Source: Brachynemurus nebulosus | Lineage: Eukaryota > Arthropoda > Insecta > Neuroptera > Myrmeleontidae | Length of the DNA stretch: 64,000 nucleotides | Direction of reading: 5' to 3' | NCBI GenBank assembly: GCA_035578155.1 | Contig: JAPWDM010000005.1 | Location: forward strand, 16,738,877 to 16,802,876 | In this document: in pieces, positions 12,954 through 25,336 of the stretch | Layout of the letters: each line of letters starts with the position of its first letter | Position numbering within the stretch: the stretch's first letter is position 1 | The notes under the pieces: generated by a model | Database searches by the model: none | The model's input: only the letters and a program-made list of their open reading frames with translations | Told to the model about the DNA's origin: nothing | Program-made: the position numbers and the translations under genes

Positions 12954-13364
12954 TTTAGTGAATGTTATTTTTGCGTTGTAGGGACCTCAAAACAAATTTC
13001 GCGTCTCAAGTCGCGTCATGAGACCTACTGTAATAGCTGAATTTCCATTCTGGAAATTCGCTAAAAACAGCCTGTATCTTGATCACTTCTTCTAATAGGA
13101 GTAAAATATTTTTCCTTCAATAAACCTTGTGTGTAAAGAGTACATTAATTACTTTTTGATAACAAAAAAAATTTTCTCATTTATTTTCTTTTTTTTTTAA
13201 AAGGTTATTCATAAAAGTCCACGTGCAGATAGGACCATGAGGGTAAAGTTTGATAAAGTTAAATAAATGAATAGCTTGATAAATATACCTTTATTTAATT
13301 TTCTGCCTGCCCGACTTATTAGATTAATTAAGTTTTCATAAAAAGTAATTCATTTTTAAACATA

Positions 13365-13748
13365 CAGTAGACTCTCGTTAATTCAAATCTGCGATAATTC
13401 GAATCTCTCTATAATTCAAAGGTATCACGAGTTCCCTACAAAATCTCTTTATATTTCGAACTAAAACAATACATTTTTATACAATTGGTAATTCAAACGA
13501 AAAAATCATTGTTACGTAAAAAAAGCAACGCGTTAATTCGAACTCATCGGCATCAAACACTCGACAATTCAAAGTTGCAGAGAGAAAGAGACAGAAAGAT
13601 TGTAAGTAGATACATCTTCAGACAAGTTCAAGTTCATTCTTCGCAATTGTTTAAAAAATTAAAATTGTCACCTGCGATAATTGGAACCTCTCTATAATTC
13701 GTAATATTTTAAGAGTCTCCCGAGTTTCGAATTAAAGAGAGTCGACTG
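13365..13748. mobile_element. pogo/Tigger-like MITE
   Basis: The left end, TA then CAGTAGACTCTCGTTAATTC, and the right end on the reverse strand, CAGTCGACTCTCTTTAATTC, form clear inverted repeats. The 5' CAGT and the flanking TA match pogo/Tigger elements; the right flanking TA has mutated to AA. The interior repeats the phrase TCTCTATAATTC several times. At 384 bp it is non-autonomous. Confidence 0.7.
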
Positions 13749-15213
13749 AATTTAATTTATTAATTAAAAAAAAAAAAAGAAAGAAAAAAAACTGTCCCAT
13801 TAAACTTAGAATAGAGGCAGCTAACGCTTATCTAAATAACGCTATCTGAAATTTTATCTAGATAAAGTTTTCGCTATTATATTTTATCTAGATATTTTTA
13901 CAGAAAATTATCTTTTGTATTACCCTTACATTAGGCGAAGAAAAAAATAAGATAACAAAAAATACACTTTTATTTTTTCTGAAAAGTTAAAATTGAAACA
14001 AAATTCATTATTTCTCTGTATTTACTAACTGATATGGTAAAATTTTCTAGAAGTTTTCTCATGATATGGATCATTAACGGATTTTTCACTTTTATATATT
14101 TATGGTATCTATGTGGTATTGTTATATTTCTTGGAATATAAATATAAAAGATAAGTTCCGGTTACTGCTTATCGTTAAATAAGTCTTGAAGTAGTAAGTC
14201 CAGTGCTATATGTACGCTAGGGGCACGCAGAGCTAGTGCTCAGGACGGAAAATTTTTTAAGAGAGTGCATAACTTTGGAACACAATGTGGCAATCTGACG
14301 TTTTTCTTTTTTAATCGTCACTTACTTTTTTATAGAAAACAGTTAAGAAGTTATTAAGAAATGTCTTTTTCTGAGCCTCACTTATTTTTTTTATGGATAA
14401 GTTAATGTGAGTTTTTGCCAAGGGCGGCATTTTTCACGGTGCCCAGGACAGCACTTAGGGTAAATCCGGCCCTGAGAAAGTTCGTCATGGAAAGTATCTA
14501 GAATTTTCCATTATAGGTAAATAGGTTATGCCTTAAGTGTTAAAGATTGGTGTGATTTACACTTACGTTATTAATGACTGTCCGCGAATCACAGAAATTT
14601 TAAAGTATTATTTTTTCATCTGACATAACTATTATTTTTGCCGATTCAAGAATTCTAATATACTTTGATGATGTCAAAAATCTAAAAAAAATTATTTCTC
14701 ATTTGAACTGCACGACAGTTACCCACAAAAAATTCGGATTCATCCTCAATTATTTATATTATTTATATAAGTTTCATTACCATTTGTAGGAGACGCCACC
14801 TATACATCCCATTATGTTAGGAAATAAGGTCAAAAAAATAATTTTTCAACTGTAGCCGTAAGCAAGGTTACACTGACTACTTTGTTTTTATTGAAAGAAA
14901 CTAGAAATTTTTTGCCTGCAAATTCATTATACTTACAAGATAAATATAAAAAAAATTCGTCAAGTGCGTGTTTGACACGCACTAAGTAATGTTCCTCACA
15001 ATCAGTGGTCATAACTAAAACTTCTTAACCCTAGAACCATACGTACACGTCAAAACGACGTACGAACTTCTCTACCTGCTCCAATACTACGACTTGTTGT
15101 TACTTGTTTGCTGTAAGATTTCTGTTATCTAACTTATTTGTTATTATAACACACCACATATATTTATTTTGTTTATAGTCATTGTCGTTCTGTTTGTATT
15201 GAAATAGTGTCCG
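13749..15213. other. AT-rich stretch with a possible hAT end
   Basis: Mostly featureless. On the reverse strand, CAGGGCCGGATTTACCC near 14458-14474 looks like a hAT-type terminus. A loosely matching phrase, CTAGGGGCACGCAGAGC, near 14217 may be the other end. No transposase is present. Confidence 0.35.
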
Positions 15214-15945
15214 TCAAAAAGACGTCGATTTCGTTTCATTTACTCGAATACGCCATTTATGTAACCATTCCTGTATTCGACGCAAGCTAGATTGTAACTT
15301 TTGTGATGCAACATTTGGATCTTCATCAGTAGCTAGGATAGCAGTATCATCAGCAAATGTTGCAGTAGTATTTTCTTCATCAACCGGCAGATCTGCAGTA
15401 CATATAAGATAAAGAATAGGCCCTAGAACACTACCTTGTGGTACACCGGAACGGACTGGAAACATTTCTGATATTTCACTCTGAAACTTTACATGAAAGT
15501 AACGATCTGACAAATAAGATTTCAGTATTAAGTAGAATGATTCAGGAATATTTTTCCTTAATTTATACAATAAGCCAGTATGCCACACTTTGTCAAATGC
15601 TTGACTCACGTCGAGAAAAGCTGCTGTACAATATTTTTTTTCTTGAAAAGAGCGGTTGATCGTATTGACTACACGATGAACTTGTTCGACGGTTGAATGT
15701 TTTGCGCGAAAACCAAACTGATGATCTGGAATAATTTTAAGGTCATCGAGGACTCGATGCAGTCTTCTGAGAAATAACTTTTCGAACATTTTGGATAAAA
15801 CGAGGAGTAAACTGATTGGTCTGTACGACGTCACCTCATTTACTGGCTTCCCCGGCTTTTGTATTAAGATGATTTGAGCTAATTTCCAAACAGCAGGGAA
15901 ATATTTTAGCCTTAAAATGGCATTAAAAATTAACATTAATGACAT
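15214..15945 (-). pseudogene. Jockey-like LINE reverse transcriptase fragment
   Basis: An open minus-strand frame of 243 codons covers the fingers and palm of a non-LTR reverse transcriptase. Visible motifs in order are KPVNEVTSYRPISLL (about residue 35), FGFRAKHSTVEQVHRVV, AAFLDVSQAFDKVWH (first catalytic Asp, about residue 115), SGVPQGSVLGPILY, and TATFADDTAIL (catalytic DD, about residue 200). It stops right after the thumb-like WRIRVNETKST. The endonuclease, ORF1, RNase H and 3' end are absent, so it is truncated on both sides although the remaining frame has no internal stop. The first Met is not a real start. The arrangement fits the Jockey clade; related clades cannot be excluded. Confidence 0.85.
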
Positions 15946-15989
15946 TTGTGACAGTTAACATTAATGACAGTTAAAACCGTTAAAATATA

Positions 15990-16210
15990 TTTCTCGTAGG
16001 TATATGTACGATATGTACCAGCGGTACCAGCCGAGATAAATACAAATCGATTGTAGATCGTATATGTACATCATGGAAAAGTAGGCTTGTACATATTATC
16101 CATATTATTATTGATTAGTATGTACGGCAGTATGTACAATATGTACGAAATGTACCGTATGTACATTATTCTGTGGTATGTACATTGTATATGTATACAT
16201 GCGTATATGT
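15990..16210. repeat. TATGTAC-rich cluster
   Basis: The hexamer ATGTAC or its overlap TGTAC occurs about a dozen times in 220 bp, for example ATATGTACGATATGTACC and ATGTACGAAATGTACCG. The spacing is irregular, so this is not a simple tandem repeat. No coding frame is present. Confidence 0.6.
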
Positions 16211-17160
16211 ATGGCTAGCTAGAAAAACAAAATCGAACAGATCGGATGGAACATAACGTTTTTTTTTCTTTGTTTTCTTGTTTTGAGTTGCAAACGCTAG
16301 TACTATAGCTAAACACGCTTCTTCCATAATAATAACAATTCCAAAATTTAATTAATTTAAAAATTCCGAAAAATTAAATTTGACAGTTTGTTTTAAAATA
16401 CAGAAGAAAATAATGATAGTGTACGGTATCATAAAAATACTGAAGTAATAAAAATAATGATTCATTATTTTTATCAGTAAATACTGACAGTATTACTGAT
16501 CGTGTAAAGGCAGCCTAAGACGTTTTGTGACGGTTTTTTTTCCAGAAAATTGATTACCTAGTTAAGTTATAACAATTTTTCTAGGTTTTTTTTCGTTATT
16601 TTATGATCTTGATAGTAAAGTCTGATCCCAGTATGCTTATATAATTTACTGAAATAAATCAATGTTTTTAAGTCCATGTACTTACCGGATTTTTTTTTGA
16701 AAAATATAATAGTTTGTAAAAAGAATTTGGCTAATTATTATTTCAATATCTTAAATATATGATTTACATTATAACATATATATTATAATAAAACGAAGAT
16801 CTTTTTATTCATTTTTAGATATTTTTGAGATCATAAAATATTTTTATTTATTTATTAAAAAATGAAATAGTATTTCGATTTATTACATGTTCATGAACAC
16901 AATATACAGTAAATAAACATAAGACGAATGACACTATGTTACAGTAATTTCCCGCTAAAGCATGCAAATTTCCCGCTAAAATATTCATTAATTTAAATGT
17001 ATTCTCCCAGATGGCGGTAATTGTGACAGTCTTGTCATAACTATATCGGTCACAAAACCGTTTTGTGACGGTCAAAAGTGGGTAAAATTACTCGTCACGA
17101 GACCAGTGCACATCTCTAAATATGGCCCTATTTTTGATAGGATTCTATATGTATATAATT

Positions 17161-17334
17161 TTTTCTATGAATTATGTGGACTGTTCGGCAATTATCACAA
17201 ATACGTAAAGATGGCTCTCTGTGTATTAAAATAAGTTATTAGACAAGTTTTCTATGAATTATGTGGACTGGTCGGTAATTATCACAAATACGTAAAGATG
17301 GCTCTCTGTGTATTAAAATAAGTTATTAGACAAA
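17161..17334. repeat. 87-bp tandem duplication
   Basis: Two adjacent units start TTTTCTATGAATTATGTGGA, at 17161 and 17248, and differ at only a couple of positions. The unit contains TACGTAAAGATGGCTCTCTG. The near identity implies a recent duplication. Confidence 0.9.
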
Positions 17335-17496
17335 GATAACAATTTTTAGAATCTGTTCCATTATTAATAATTTTAAGAAAAAACAGCGAAAGAAAGAGAT
17401 AAATATATACACGCTTCTATAAAATAGAAATAGAAAGAGAAATTTTTTTTTTTATTGCAATTTTGTGTACAATCAAGTAAACTTGATTGTGCATTG

Positions 17497-17519
17497 TGTA
17501 ATGGTCCGGTTGTTGACGT
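17497..17519 (-). repeat. 3' LTR terminal segment, cut off by insertion
   Basis: These 23 bp match 37279-37301 of the 5' LTR exactly, starting at TGTAATGGTCCGG. They end in GTTGACGT, where the P-like element entered. The rest of the 3' LTR resumes at 26108. In element orientation this is the last 23 bp of the LTR. Confidence 0.85.
17512..17519. repeat. 8-bp target site duplication, left copy
   Basis: GTTGACGT, repeated exactly at 26100-26107. Only one copy is present at the corresponding place in the uninterrupted 5' LTR (37294-37301), which proves it was duplicated on insertion. Eight base pairs is the P-element duplication size. Confidence 0.85.
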
Positions 17520-17547
17520 CAACGGTCTGTAACTCTAATGCACACAT

Positions 17548-17650
17548 GAGGTGGTACAGTGGACCACCTCAACAAGAAACATCTCCCCCTTTCTCTATGT
17601 ATATATACATATAATATGTATATACATGAGATGGTCCACTGTACCACTTC
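17548..17650. repeat. Hairpin-forming repeats near the P-like left end
   Basis: GAGGTGGTACAGTGGACC (17548 on) is itself nearly palindromic. It pairs with GAGATGGTCCACTGTACC (17628 on), giving a 23-bp stem with two or three mismatches and a loop of about 57 bp. It could be a transposase-binding subterminal repeat, a small foldback insertion or a regulatory hairpin; sequence alone does not decide. Confidence 0.55.
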
Positions 17651-17666
17651 TTCGTCCCGTACGCCG

Positions 17667-17736
17667 TGATGAGCCAATTTAAAATACATGTACCCCGAAA
17701 TTGTCTACAAACTCATAAGTCATGACGGACCTGCGC
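17667..17736 (+). repeat. Left subterminal repeat of the P-like element
   Basis: Begins TGATGAGCC and contains ACCCCGAAATTGTCTACAAA, then CTCATAA and CGGACCTGCGC. The same sequence recurs at 25991-26055 in the same orientation. Known P elements carry subterminal repeats that are bound by the transposase or are needed for transposition. Confidence 0.7.
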
Positions 17737-19698
17737 CATACATGTTTATTTTTAAACTGTTGGTGGGATAATTTTGACGTATGTATGTCAAAAAGTTGTT
17801 TTGTAAACAAATGCACCCGTTTATTGGTTATGTACATTAATACACCTATATAAATAATATTTTAAATAAAACAGAAAAAATACAATTTTTTCCCCATTTG
17901 TAATCAACAGAAATAAGATAAGTGTTTAAAAGGAAATATTAGATTTATTATGAATGTACAGGAGCTTTAATATGAACTTTGAGGAATTTTTTTCATAAGT
18001 GCTTTTGTAAGTATTAGCTGTAAGCATTCAAATTTTAAGTGGAATTTTTAAAATTTTTGTTTTTTAGGCCAGTTTAATCAATGTTTTATCTTCAAATTTT
18101 CGATCAAAAGGGAAGATTTAAAACACCGCATCAAAAAGGAAAATGTGACACTCGTTTTCATAATGTGATTTTTGTTGTAATGCTATGTTAAGCAAAAAAA
18201 CGATATTTTCTTTTTTAATATATTTTACTTTAATATCTATTTATTCTTTCAATTTGGATGATCAATAATATCCAGTTTTTCTTAGTAATTAAATTGTCGT
18301 AATAAAATAATTTGATAAAGCCTTTGTATTATTTATTACCCCATTAATCCTTCATAATCATTAATACCGCTTATAACGATAAGTTTAAAAACATATAACG
18401 TTTACTCGATATAAATATTTATCTTTTCTGTATAATATATATTTATTGCAAAAAATTTTCAATACAGTGTAAAAGTCCTGTGAAAATTATTATTGAAGGT
18501 ATGTATGCCAGTATTTATAAACTGTTAATGTGAATAATTTACACTTTTTTGTAGATAATCATATTAGGATTTTAAATTAATTTAAAGTCATGGTTTATAA
18601 CTAATTTATTCCAAACAAATCGCATTTACAATTATAAAACCCACACAATTACATAAATTTTTCTGAAATACCAATGTCTTTATTTATTTATTATAATAGA
18701 CGCATTTTAATAAATAATAAGTAATGCAATCCACATAAATTTTTTTAATATTTTCAGTTTGATTTGCTTTAATTAAAAAAAAAAAAAAAAAAAAAAAACT
18801 AAATTTAAATGTCGCGGTTTGTCTAATTAAAAAAGTATTTTTGTTTGCCATCTTAATTCAAATTTCATTATTGTTGTTCAGACTTGCTTACTTGTGCGTT
18901 TTGTGGTTTTCTCTGTATTTTATTCGTGTTTTTTTATATTTATTTTTGTTTAATTGTGTTTTTTATATTTACTGTAAGTAATATTTTATTATTTTTTAAT
19001 TAAATATAATATTCAAACGTTATTCAAATTTTTTTAGAGATAGAAATTTAGAAAAAAATTTTTTTACAACAGGAGTCGTTTGTCTTTTCCCATAAAATAT
19101 TATATTATTTTTTTATTTTATCTATCTTTATCTTATTTTTATCTATCTTTAATGAAAATTAAAATTATTAAATAAAAATTATTGCAAAAATTGATTCGAA
19201 ACTTTTGTTTTTAGGTTACTAAAAATTTGGAAGCATTCATTTCCATCCAAGTTTTGAAAGTTTCCAAAAACTGAGTTATACATATTTAAATAAATGTAAG
19301 TAAACACGTTAATAAAATTTGTACAATAAATAATTCTTTCATAAAAATTGTCGTAATTATTGAAATCATATCTCATACTAAGAGTTTCCCGCGGTTTTGC
19401 ACGTGTAGTATTTGAAATTACGACATCAAGTTCAATATTTATGGAGTATATTTGTCGAACTGCAGTATCATGTCACCACTAAGAGTTATTTTTCGTAAAT
19501 GAAATGTTTTTCAGAATAAAAAGTAGCGTATGTCTTTCTTTGTCCTCAAATTCTCTCTCTGCAAAGTTTTAAATAAATTGGTTATGCTGCTGAGGCATGA
19601 AGAAAGCAAGACAAATAAACTCCCTTTCACATTTATGATATTAGGATTTCAGCGTATCGATTGTTTTTAATACTTATGAATTTATCTTTTTAGATATC

Positions 19699-19784
19699 AT
19701 GGGTGGTCCCCGAAAATGTCTGATATGTAAAACAACGAGGAGAGAGGTTGAAAAATTACACAGCTTTCCTCGAAATCCCGAAAG
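19699..19784 (+). CDS. THAP-domain P-type transposase, exon 1
   Basis: The exon starts at the ATG of MGGPRKCLICKTTRREVEKL and encodes 28 codons plus two bases. It ends at GAAAG followed by the donor GTAACT. It supplies the first zinc-binding pair of a THAP domain, Cys7 and Cys10 in C-x2-C spacing. The 395-bp intron (19785-20179) ends in AAAG, and joining restores an Arg codon and the reading frame of exon 2. A splice acceptor-like TTTTTAG ends six bases before the ATG, so an upstream non-coding exon is possible. THAP domains in P-type transposases bind element ends in the nucleus. Confidence 0.75.
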
Positions 19785-20179
19785 GTAACTACAACAAATA
19801 ATAAATAAAATTATTAATTTTCAGTCAGTAGCATAAGAATTAAATGAATTATTTGAAGGCAATAGTTTAAGAATCACTAGATTCATTTTTATTTTAAAAT
19901 ATTACTGGCGACGCAAAGATTACGCGAACGCCTCTGGTTTTTTAAATCAGAAGCTCTATCAAGTAAAAATTTTTGTATAGATTTAATTGGCAATAGAAAT
20001 ATGTATTATACAAATTACGTGCAGATTACTGGATTTTATTACCAATTAACCGTATACGTATACTTTTACTTGATACTAGTTCTTTACGTTGCCACCAGAG
20101 GCGCGAGTGAAAATCTTTGCATCGTCAATATAGCAAACATATTTTTCAAAAATTGTAATAGTTTTTCATTATTATAAAG

Positions 20180-21689
20180 GTGTAAAGAATGGTTGACTGT
20201 TCTTGGTATGGAAGAAGTTTGTCCAAAATTTGCTTTGAACAACTTTTTCCTTTGTCAACTGCACTTTGTCGACTCAATGTATAATTCCATCGTTACCCGG
20301 GCACTATATCCATGGGCCGTACCTTCTCCTCTTAACAATCCTGTTTTGGATGACCCACCTATTAACCCTATTCCTGTTATTGCTAACAGTAGCACCCCCT
20401 CTAGAACCTCGAACCTAAATCCCAGCACTTCGGATTCTATTCCCGCAGTTATTACAATACATTCAAATACATCCAATCCTATCCCTAGCACTTCTAATTC
20501 TTTTGACGCTATTCCCATCTCTTCAGATACAACATTTCCTAATATACCGGGTCATCCTACTTCAAATATATCCACTGGTGTTACCTCCAGTAACCGTTTC
20601 CAAACCATCCCTAATACATTGAGTCACCCTTCTAATTTTCTTGCTAAAAAGAGTAGGAAAATAAAAAGTGAGTTGACAAAGGCAAAAGAAAAATTACGCA
20701 GAGTGAGGAAAATTGTCAGCCAAAAGAACAAAAAAATAAGAAGTTTACTGAAAATCGATGAAAATCCCGTGGTAGAAAACTTGTTTAGTGGCTTGTCCCC
20801 AATAGCGCGTCACCTCATGCTGTCTCAACTAAAAAATGCCAAGAGAAACATTCATGGTAGAAGATGGAGTGCGTCTAACAAAGCAGCAGCTTTGGCCCTC
20901 TTTAAAAGATCCCCCAAGTCCTATGCCCTTCTAAGAAAATTTTTACCTTTCCCTTCCGCTAAAACTCTTCAGTCATACCTAAAAAGTATCCCATTTTCCC
21001 CTGGTATAAATCGTGATTTTTTAAACCAGTTGTCCAAAGCTATATCCCACCTGAAAAAAGACGACAAAATCTGCTGCTTGTTATTTGACGAAATGTCGAT
21101 ACGGCAACATTTACAATATAATACCGCCAACGACACTATCGAGGGCTTTCAAGACTTTGGAAACGGGCGTCGGTACAATTTAATTGCAAATAGCGTATTA
21201 GTTTTTATGATCCAGGGGCTGCGTATAAAATACAAGCAGCCCGTGGCATATTATTTTTTAAAGGGGGGTGTAAAGGGCGTGGATTTAGCTCCAATTATTC
21301 GTGAAGTCATTGATGCCTTGGACTCAATTAACTTTAACGTTGTCGCGACCGTTTGTGATCTGGGTCCAGGAAATTTACTGGCTTTGCAAATTTTAGGTGC
21401 TACCACGTCTGAACCGAATTTTTCATATAATGGTAAAACAATTCATACTGTTTTAGATCCTCCACATCTGCTAAAGTGTACCAGAAACATGTTTTTGAAA
21501 TACAATGTTCAACTGAAGGTCACTGTAGCGGGTGTGGACCAAATCGCGACCGCAAAATGGGATGATGTTTTACTTGCATATGAAAAAGAGAAGGAATTAT
21601 TACAGCCTCCTTTAAACCGGCTCATGTGGCATATAACCGACGCTCACTTAAATCCAGTCTTGAAGGCCAAAATGAGAGTGAAACAATGA
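20180..21689 (+). CDS. THAP-domain P-type transposase, exon 2
   Basis: This exon completes the THAP domain with a conserved Trp (KEWLTVLG), the C-x2-H pair in FFLCQLHFVD and the terminal Pro-containing AVPSPL. A Ser/Thr/Pro/Asn-rich linker follows, then a basic coiled-coil-like stretch (about 20640-20760). The P-element catalytic core begins next. CLLFDEMS holds the first catalytic Asp (codon at 21087). VCDLGPGNLL holds the second (21357). VLDPPHLLKCTRNMF lies in the GTP-binding-like insertion, and the exon ends at VLKAKMR. The open frame continues to a TGA at 21687-21689, which is either a short alternative end or intronic. A GTGAAA donor candidate sits at 21678. The reading frame has no internal stops. 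Length and layout fit the THAP9/P-transposase family. Confidence 0.85.
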
Positions 21690-21746
21690 AACTACTTTTA
21701 CTCACATTATAAAAGCACTAATTTTTATGTTTTTTCTTTATTTCAG

Positions 21747-22849
21747 ATGTCTTGCCATTTCGAGCGACAGCCACTGCGGTGTTCTGCAGCCAAGTGGATG
21801 AGTTGTTTGATAGCCTGAACGGGGGTATGCAGCTTCCTCCAGTAAGAAAACCACTCCGTGGCCGACTTACTAGCACTTCTGGTCATTTGGAATTTTGGCA
21901 AAGAATGGTGGAAACCATTAATGAATGGAAATTTGTCAAAATTGCAAGTGACCATGTTGTTGAAGATCCATCCTTGTTCACCCGTCCCAAGTCTCAGGAT
22001 GGATGGATAAGGACGATCAAGGCGGTCACTGGAATCTGGAGAACTCTTTCGAAACTGAAGGGATTTCCATATCTCCGTACCCGGGATTTAAATCAGGACG
22101 CTTTGGAGAATTTGTTTGGATCAATCCGTTCTGGGTGTGGTAACAACACCAACCCAACAGTATCGCAATTTGTGGGCTCTCTAAAAACTCAAATTGTCAG
22201 CGGTTTAACAAGGGGTACCTTCAAAGGTAACTGTGAACCTGATGATGGGAGCGTTTTAGATTGCCTACATACATTTCTTAATGTAGATTTAGTGTCTAAT
22301 ACGAATGACCTAGAAAATGTTAATGGTGCTAATATGAACCTAGAAGAAAATGTGTTAGAATTAGTGCGTAGTACAGCGAAAGCTGTAAAACGTGGTGATT
22401 TTAACAAAATTTCAGTTGCTCATATTAGTAGTTTCATTAGCAGGCATCTCTTGAATAATAATTGCGGAGAATGCAAGGAAATATTAAGTGGTAGTTATTG
22501 TATAAGTGACATGAGTATATTTTTCGTAGATGATCGAAGTAGTAACGATTTTTTCCCTTCGGAAAATTTAGTTACTACGGTCGGTCATCTATTAAATATG
22601 TTGGATTGTAATTTAAAAACAATCCAACATAAAGAGAATGTAAGGAAACAACTGTCTTCTATTGTTCAAGAGAATGCTGATTTTTCATGGGTCACTTGTA
22701 TCAGTCATTTCTCCTACATTAAAAAAGCGACTGTTGAAGTTGTTTGTTTAATTGCACTGCATAATTATTGCAGAATGGAAAATTTAAAATTAAAAAAAAA
22801 CCAAATAAATTCTCCAAGTGTTAAAGAGAGGTACGATCAAATTTTGTGA
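21747..22849 (+). CDS. P-type transposase, exon 3 (C-terminal catalytic part)
   Basis: A TTTCTTTATTTCAG acceptor ends at 21746. The open frame then runs through LPFRATATAVFCSQVDELF to a TGA at 22847-22849. It contains the family hallmark LNQDALENLFGSIRSGCG with the third catalytic acid Glu (codon at 22106), followed by NNTNPTVSQF. The C-terminal segment SWVTCISHFSYIKKA resembles the P-family tail. Joining the only plausible GT donor (21678) to this acceptor leaves the frame off by one base, so the gene is either frameshifted or uses a non-standard junction. An AATAAA polyadenylation signal lies at 22863-22868, 14 bp after the stop. Confidence 0.8.
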
Positions 22850-22862
22850 TATATGGAAAAAG

Positions 22863-22868
22863 AATAAA
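22863..22868 (+). promoter_or_regulatory. Polyadenylation signal of the transposase gene
   Basis: Canonical AATAAA directly after the stop codon, followed by a T-rich stretch. AT-rich DNA makes chance occurrence common, but the position is right. Confidence 0.55.
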
Positions 22869-23241
22869 TTTTTTATTTTAAGAATTTATTCTGTATCAGT
22901 GTATATATTAAGAAGTACAATTTAATTTGTTTTATTAATCTTATTACATTGATCATGAATATTTTTTACCATGAAACAATGATTATCACATAATATGCAT
23001 TATCTAGATTTTCATATGTTAACTGCTGCTATTGTTCTGAAACATTATTTAATCGAATTTCGATAGGTTTTTTGACATGTAATACAACTTAGTAAAATGA
23101 TAATTATTGTGGTTTTAAAACCAATAAGTAATGTTTTGTTTAAAAGAACTATTTTGTTTAACGTAACTGACGCGTAAAACGTAACAATATTTAAAATCAT
23201 ATATTGCAAAATTTGAAATCAGTAAATTTTTTTGTATAGTT

Positions 23242-23373
23242 AAAAAAATATCCTAGTAAATTTAAATAACATCATGATTCATTAAAGTGTAGAATTTTTT
23301 AACTATAAATTTTTGCCTAGTGAATGATCTACCTACCACTTAACTATTTAATTTATTAGGATATTTTTTTACT
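23242..23373. repeat. Short inverted repeat pair in the P-like 3' region
   Basis: AAAAAATATCCTAGTAAATT (about 23246) is mirrored by AATTTATTAGGATATTTTTT (about 23350), with roughly 75 bp between. It resembles a very small MITE or hairpin. No flanking duplication could be assigned. Confidence 0.4.
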
Positions 23374-23830
23374 TTTTGTTCACAGTTACCAGATATCTTA
23401 AAAATAAATAAAATGCAGTTTTTTGAATTAATTTTACTTTACTTGTCTTATACACTTCAGTATAAATGAATTTGAACAATGTAAATTTCACAACAATTGA
23501 TTTTGATAATAAGATACTTTTAGGTGTTTATTTTCATTTAAAAAAAAGAATAAATAAATAAAAAATTCTAAATACCATTACATATATTAAATATCTGGTA
23601 AATCAAAATGTCCTTACTAAATTAAAAACTGATTGAATTAAATACCTAATTACATGTGACAATGAATCCTTTTGTTACAAGAGAGTTTAATTTTATTTGC
23701 TTTTTCTCTTGAATCTTTCTTTTTTTTTTTTTTTTTGAATGTACATAAAATAATTAATTTCAATCAGTTTTCTTAAAATTCAACATTTATAAAAAAAAAA
23801 ATCCTCACTTTGTGTCATAAGACATACAAG

Positions 23831-24328
23831 TAGGGCTGCCAGGTTATTTTTAACAGACCCGCCGACAGAGGCTCCAAAAATCGCCCAAAACCGCTTACAC
23901 TCAAAGTGTACCGCAAAAACCGCGCAGTTTCTAATAACTGGGTTAATTTGTCAATTCTATTTCCTGAAAAATGCAAAAAAATACTGTCGACGAGAAAAAA
24001 AACGATTAAAAAAATTATCTGTCTCCCAAAAAATATTGTTGACGAGCAAAAAAAAAAAAGAAGAAAACATTAATTATGATAATTAATACTAGACAGGTTT
24101 ACTTTGTGAAAATCCATATTAAATATGGTATCGTTGCTTTGTCACTTTTCACAGCATGATGATGATGCATGATTATGATGTTTTCACACTATACTCGATC
24201 AGCACTCAAATTTTACTCGATTTTCAATTCCGCCCAAAAAGCGGAAAACCGCAAATCAGAATTATTCACCGTAAATTTTATTTCGAAACCGTCCAATTTG
24301 CGGAAAACCGCCCAATCTGGCAGCCCTA
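23831..24328. mobile_element. hAT MITE with 8-bp duplication
   Basis: The ends are perfect inverted repeats, TAGGGCTGCCAGG at the left and its complement at the right. They are flanked by CATACAAG at 23823-23830 and 24329-24336. An 8-bp duplication and a TAGGG terminus match the hAT superfamily. The interior repeats motifs such as AAAACCGC and GCGGAAAACCGC and has no transposase. It contains a 74-bp fragment (24082-24155) shared with the hairpin element at 42.6 kb. Confidence 0.85.
24082..24155. repeat. Fragment related to the 42.6-kb hairpin arm
   Basis: The phrase ACTAGACAGGTTTACTTTGT through GTCACTTTTCACAGCA matches 42547-42616 with essentially one difference. Here it lies inside a hAT MITE and lacks the ribozyme-containing part. 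Confidence 0.7.
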
Positions 24329-25336
24329 CATACAAGTCATGCAAGACATCTGACATACAAACATATTTCATTCCAAGAGAAGTCACTTTTAACCAAGAAG
24401 CTCAAAACATTTTCTAAATTCCAATTTATTTACAATGACGTTAGTAATGACTTACTGGACATATTCTGTAAGATATAAAAAAGAAAAGTTACAATAACAT
24501 ACCTTAAGAAATGGATCGAAATTTCAAGTGTACATTTGTGGTTTGATGTTCCTGAACAAGAACATATAAAAGCTTTCTACACTTTGAACACACATGTCAC
24601 TGACTACACAAACATTATAATATGATTGTAACTTTGTGATAATTTTCTTACAACAAGAATTTTCATTTGGAGTTAATTACCTATCTCCATTGTTAATGAT
24701 TTTGTATATATATTACTGAATAAGTCATTTGTTACTTTGAAAATTACTTTGGTATTTAAAGACAAATATTAGAAAATTGTTATTCATGTTACCTACAGTT
24801 ACATGTAAACATTACTTACAACTGATTTTGTTTTACTTCTAATAAATTATAACTTATATATGTGTATATAAATGTATATTACCTGAAATATTTTTAAAAG
24901 CTGATATTTGAATGTAACAAACTTGTCAAAAACGTTATATTTCAAATTATTACAACCATATAATAACATCGAGTCTGTTCCCTTACTACAAGAAATCAAA
25001 ATGCATTATTTAAAATTTTCTGTTATTAAAACTACCTATCTTACCTTTGTATTATTAAAACTACTAAATTTTCTATTATTAACACGATTAACACTACTCC
25101 CTAGGTCAATGGCTAGCTATCTGACTATAAATTAAATGTAGAAAATTTTCTGTAACTACCGTACGGGAACAGAGCTAATAATTTCTGTTTAAAGACCAAT
25201 TTCAAACTAAAATGAACAATGTTAAATAAAAATGAACTTTCTTAACCATATAAAATAAAAATATTCATTTTTGATTTATAATATATTGTACTGACTGTAT
25301 ATAAAATGAATTTAGTTTCTTTAATATACCTAACAT

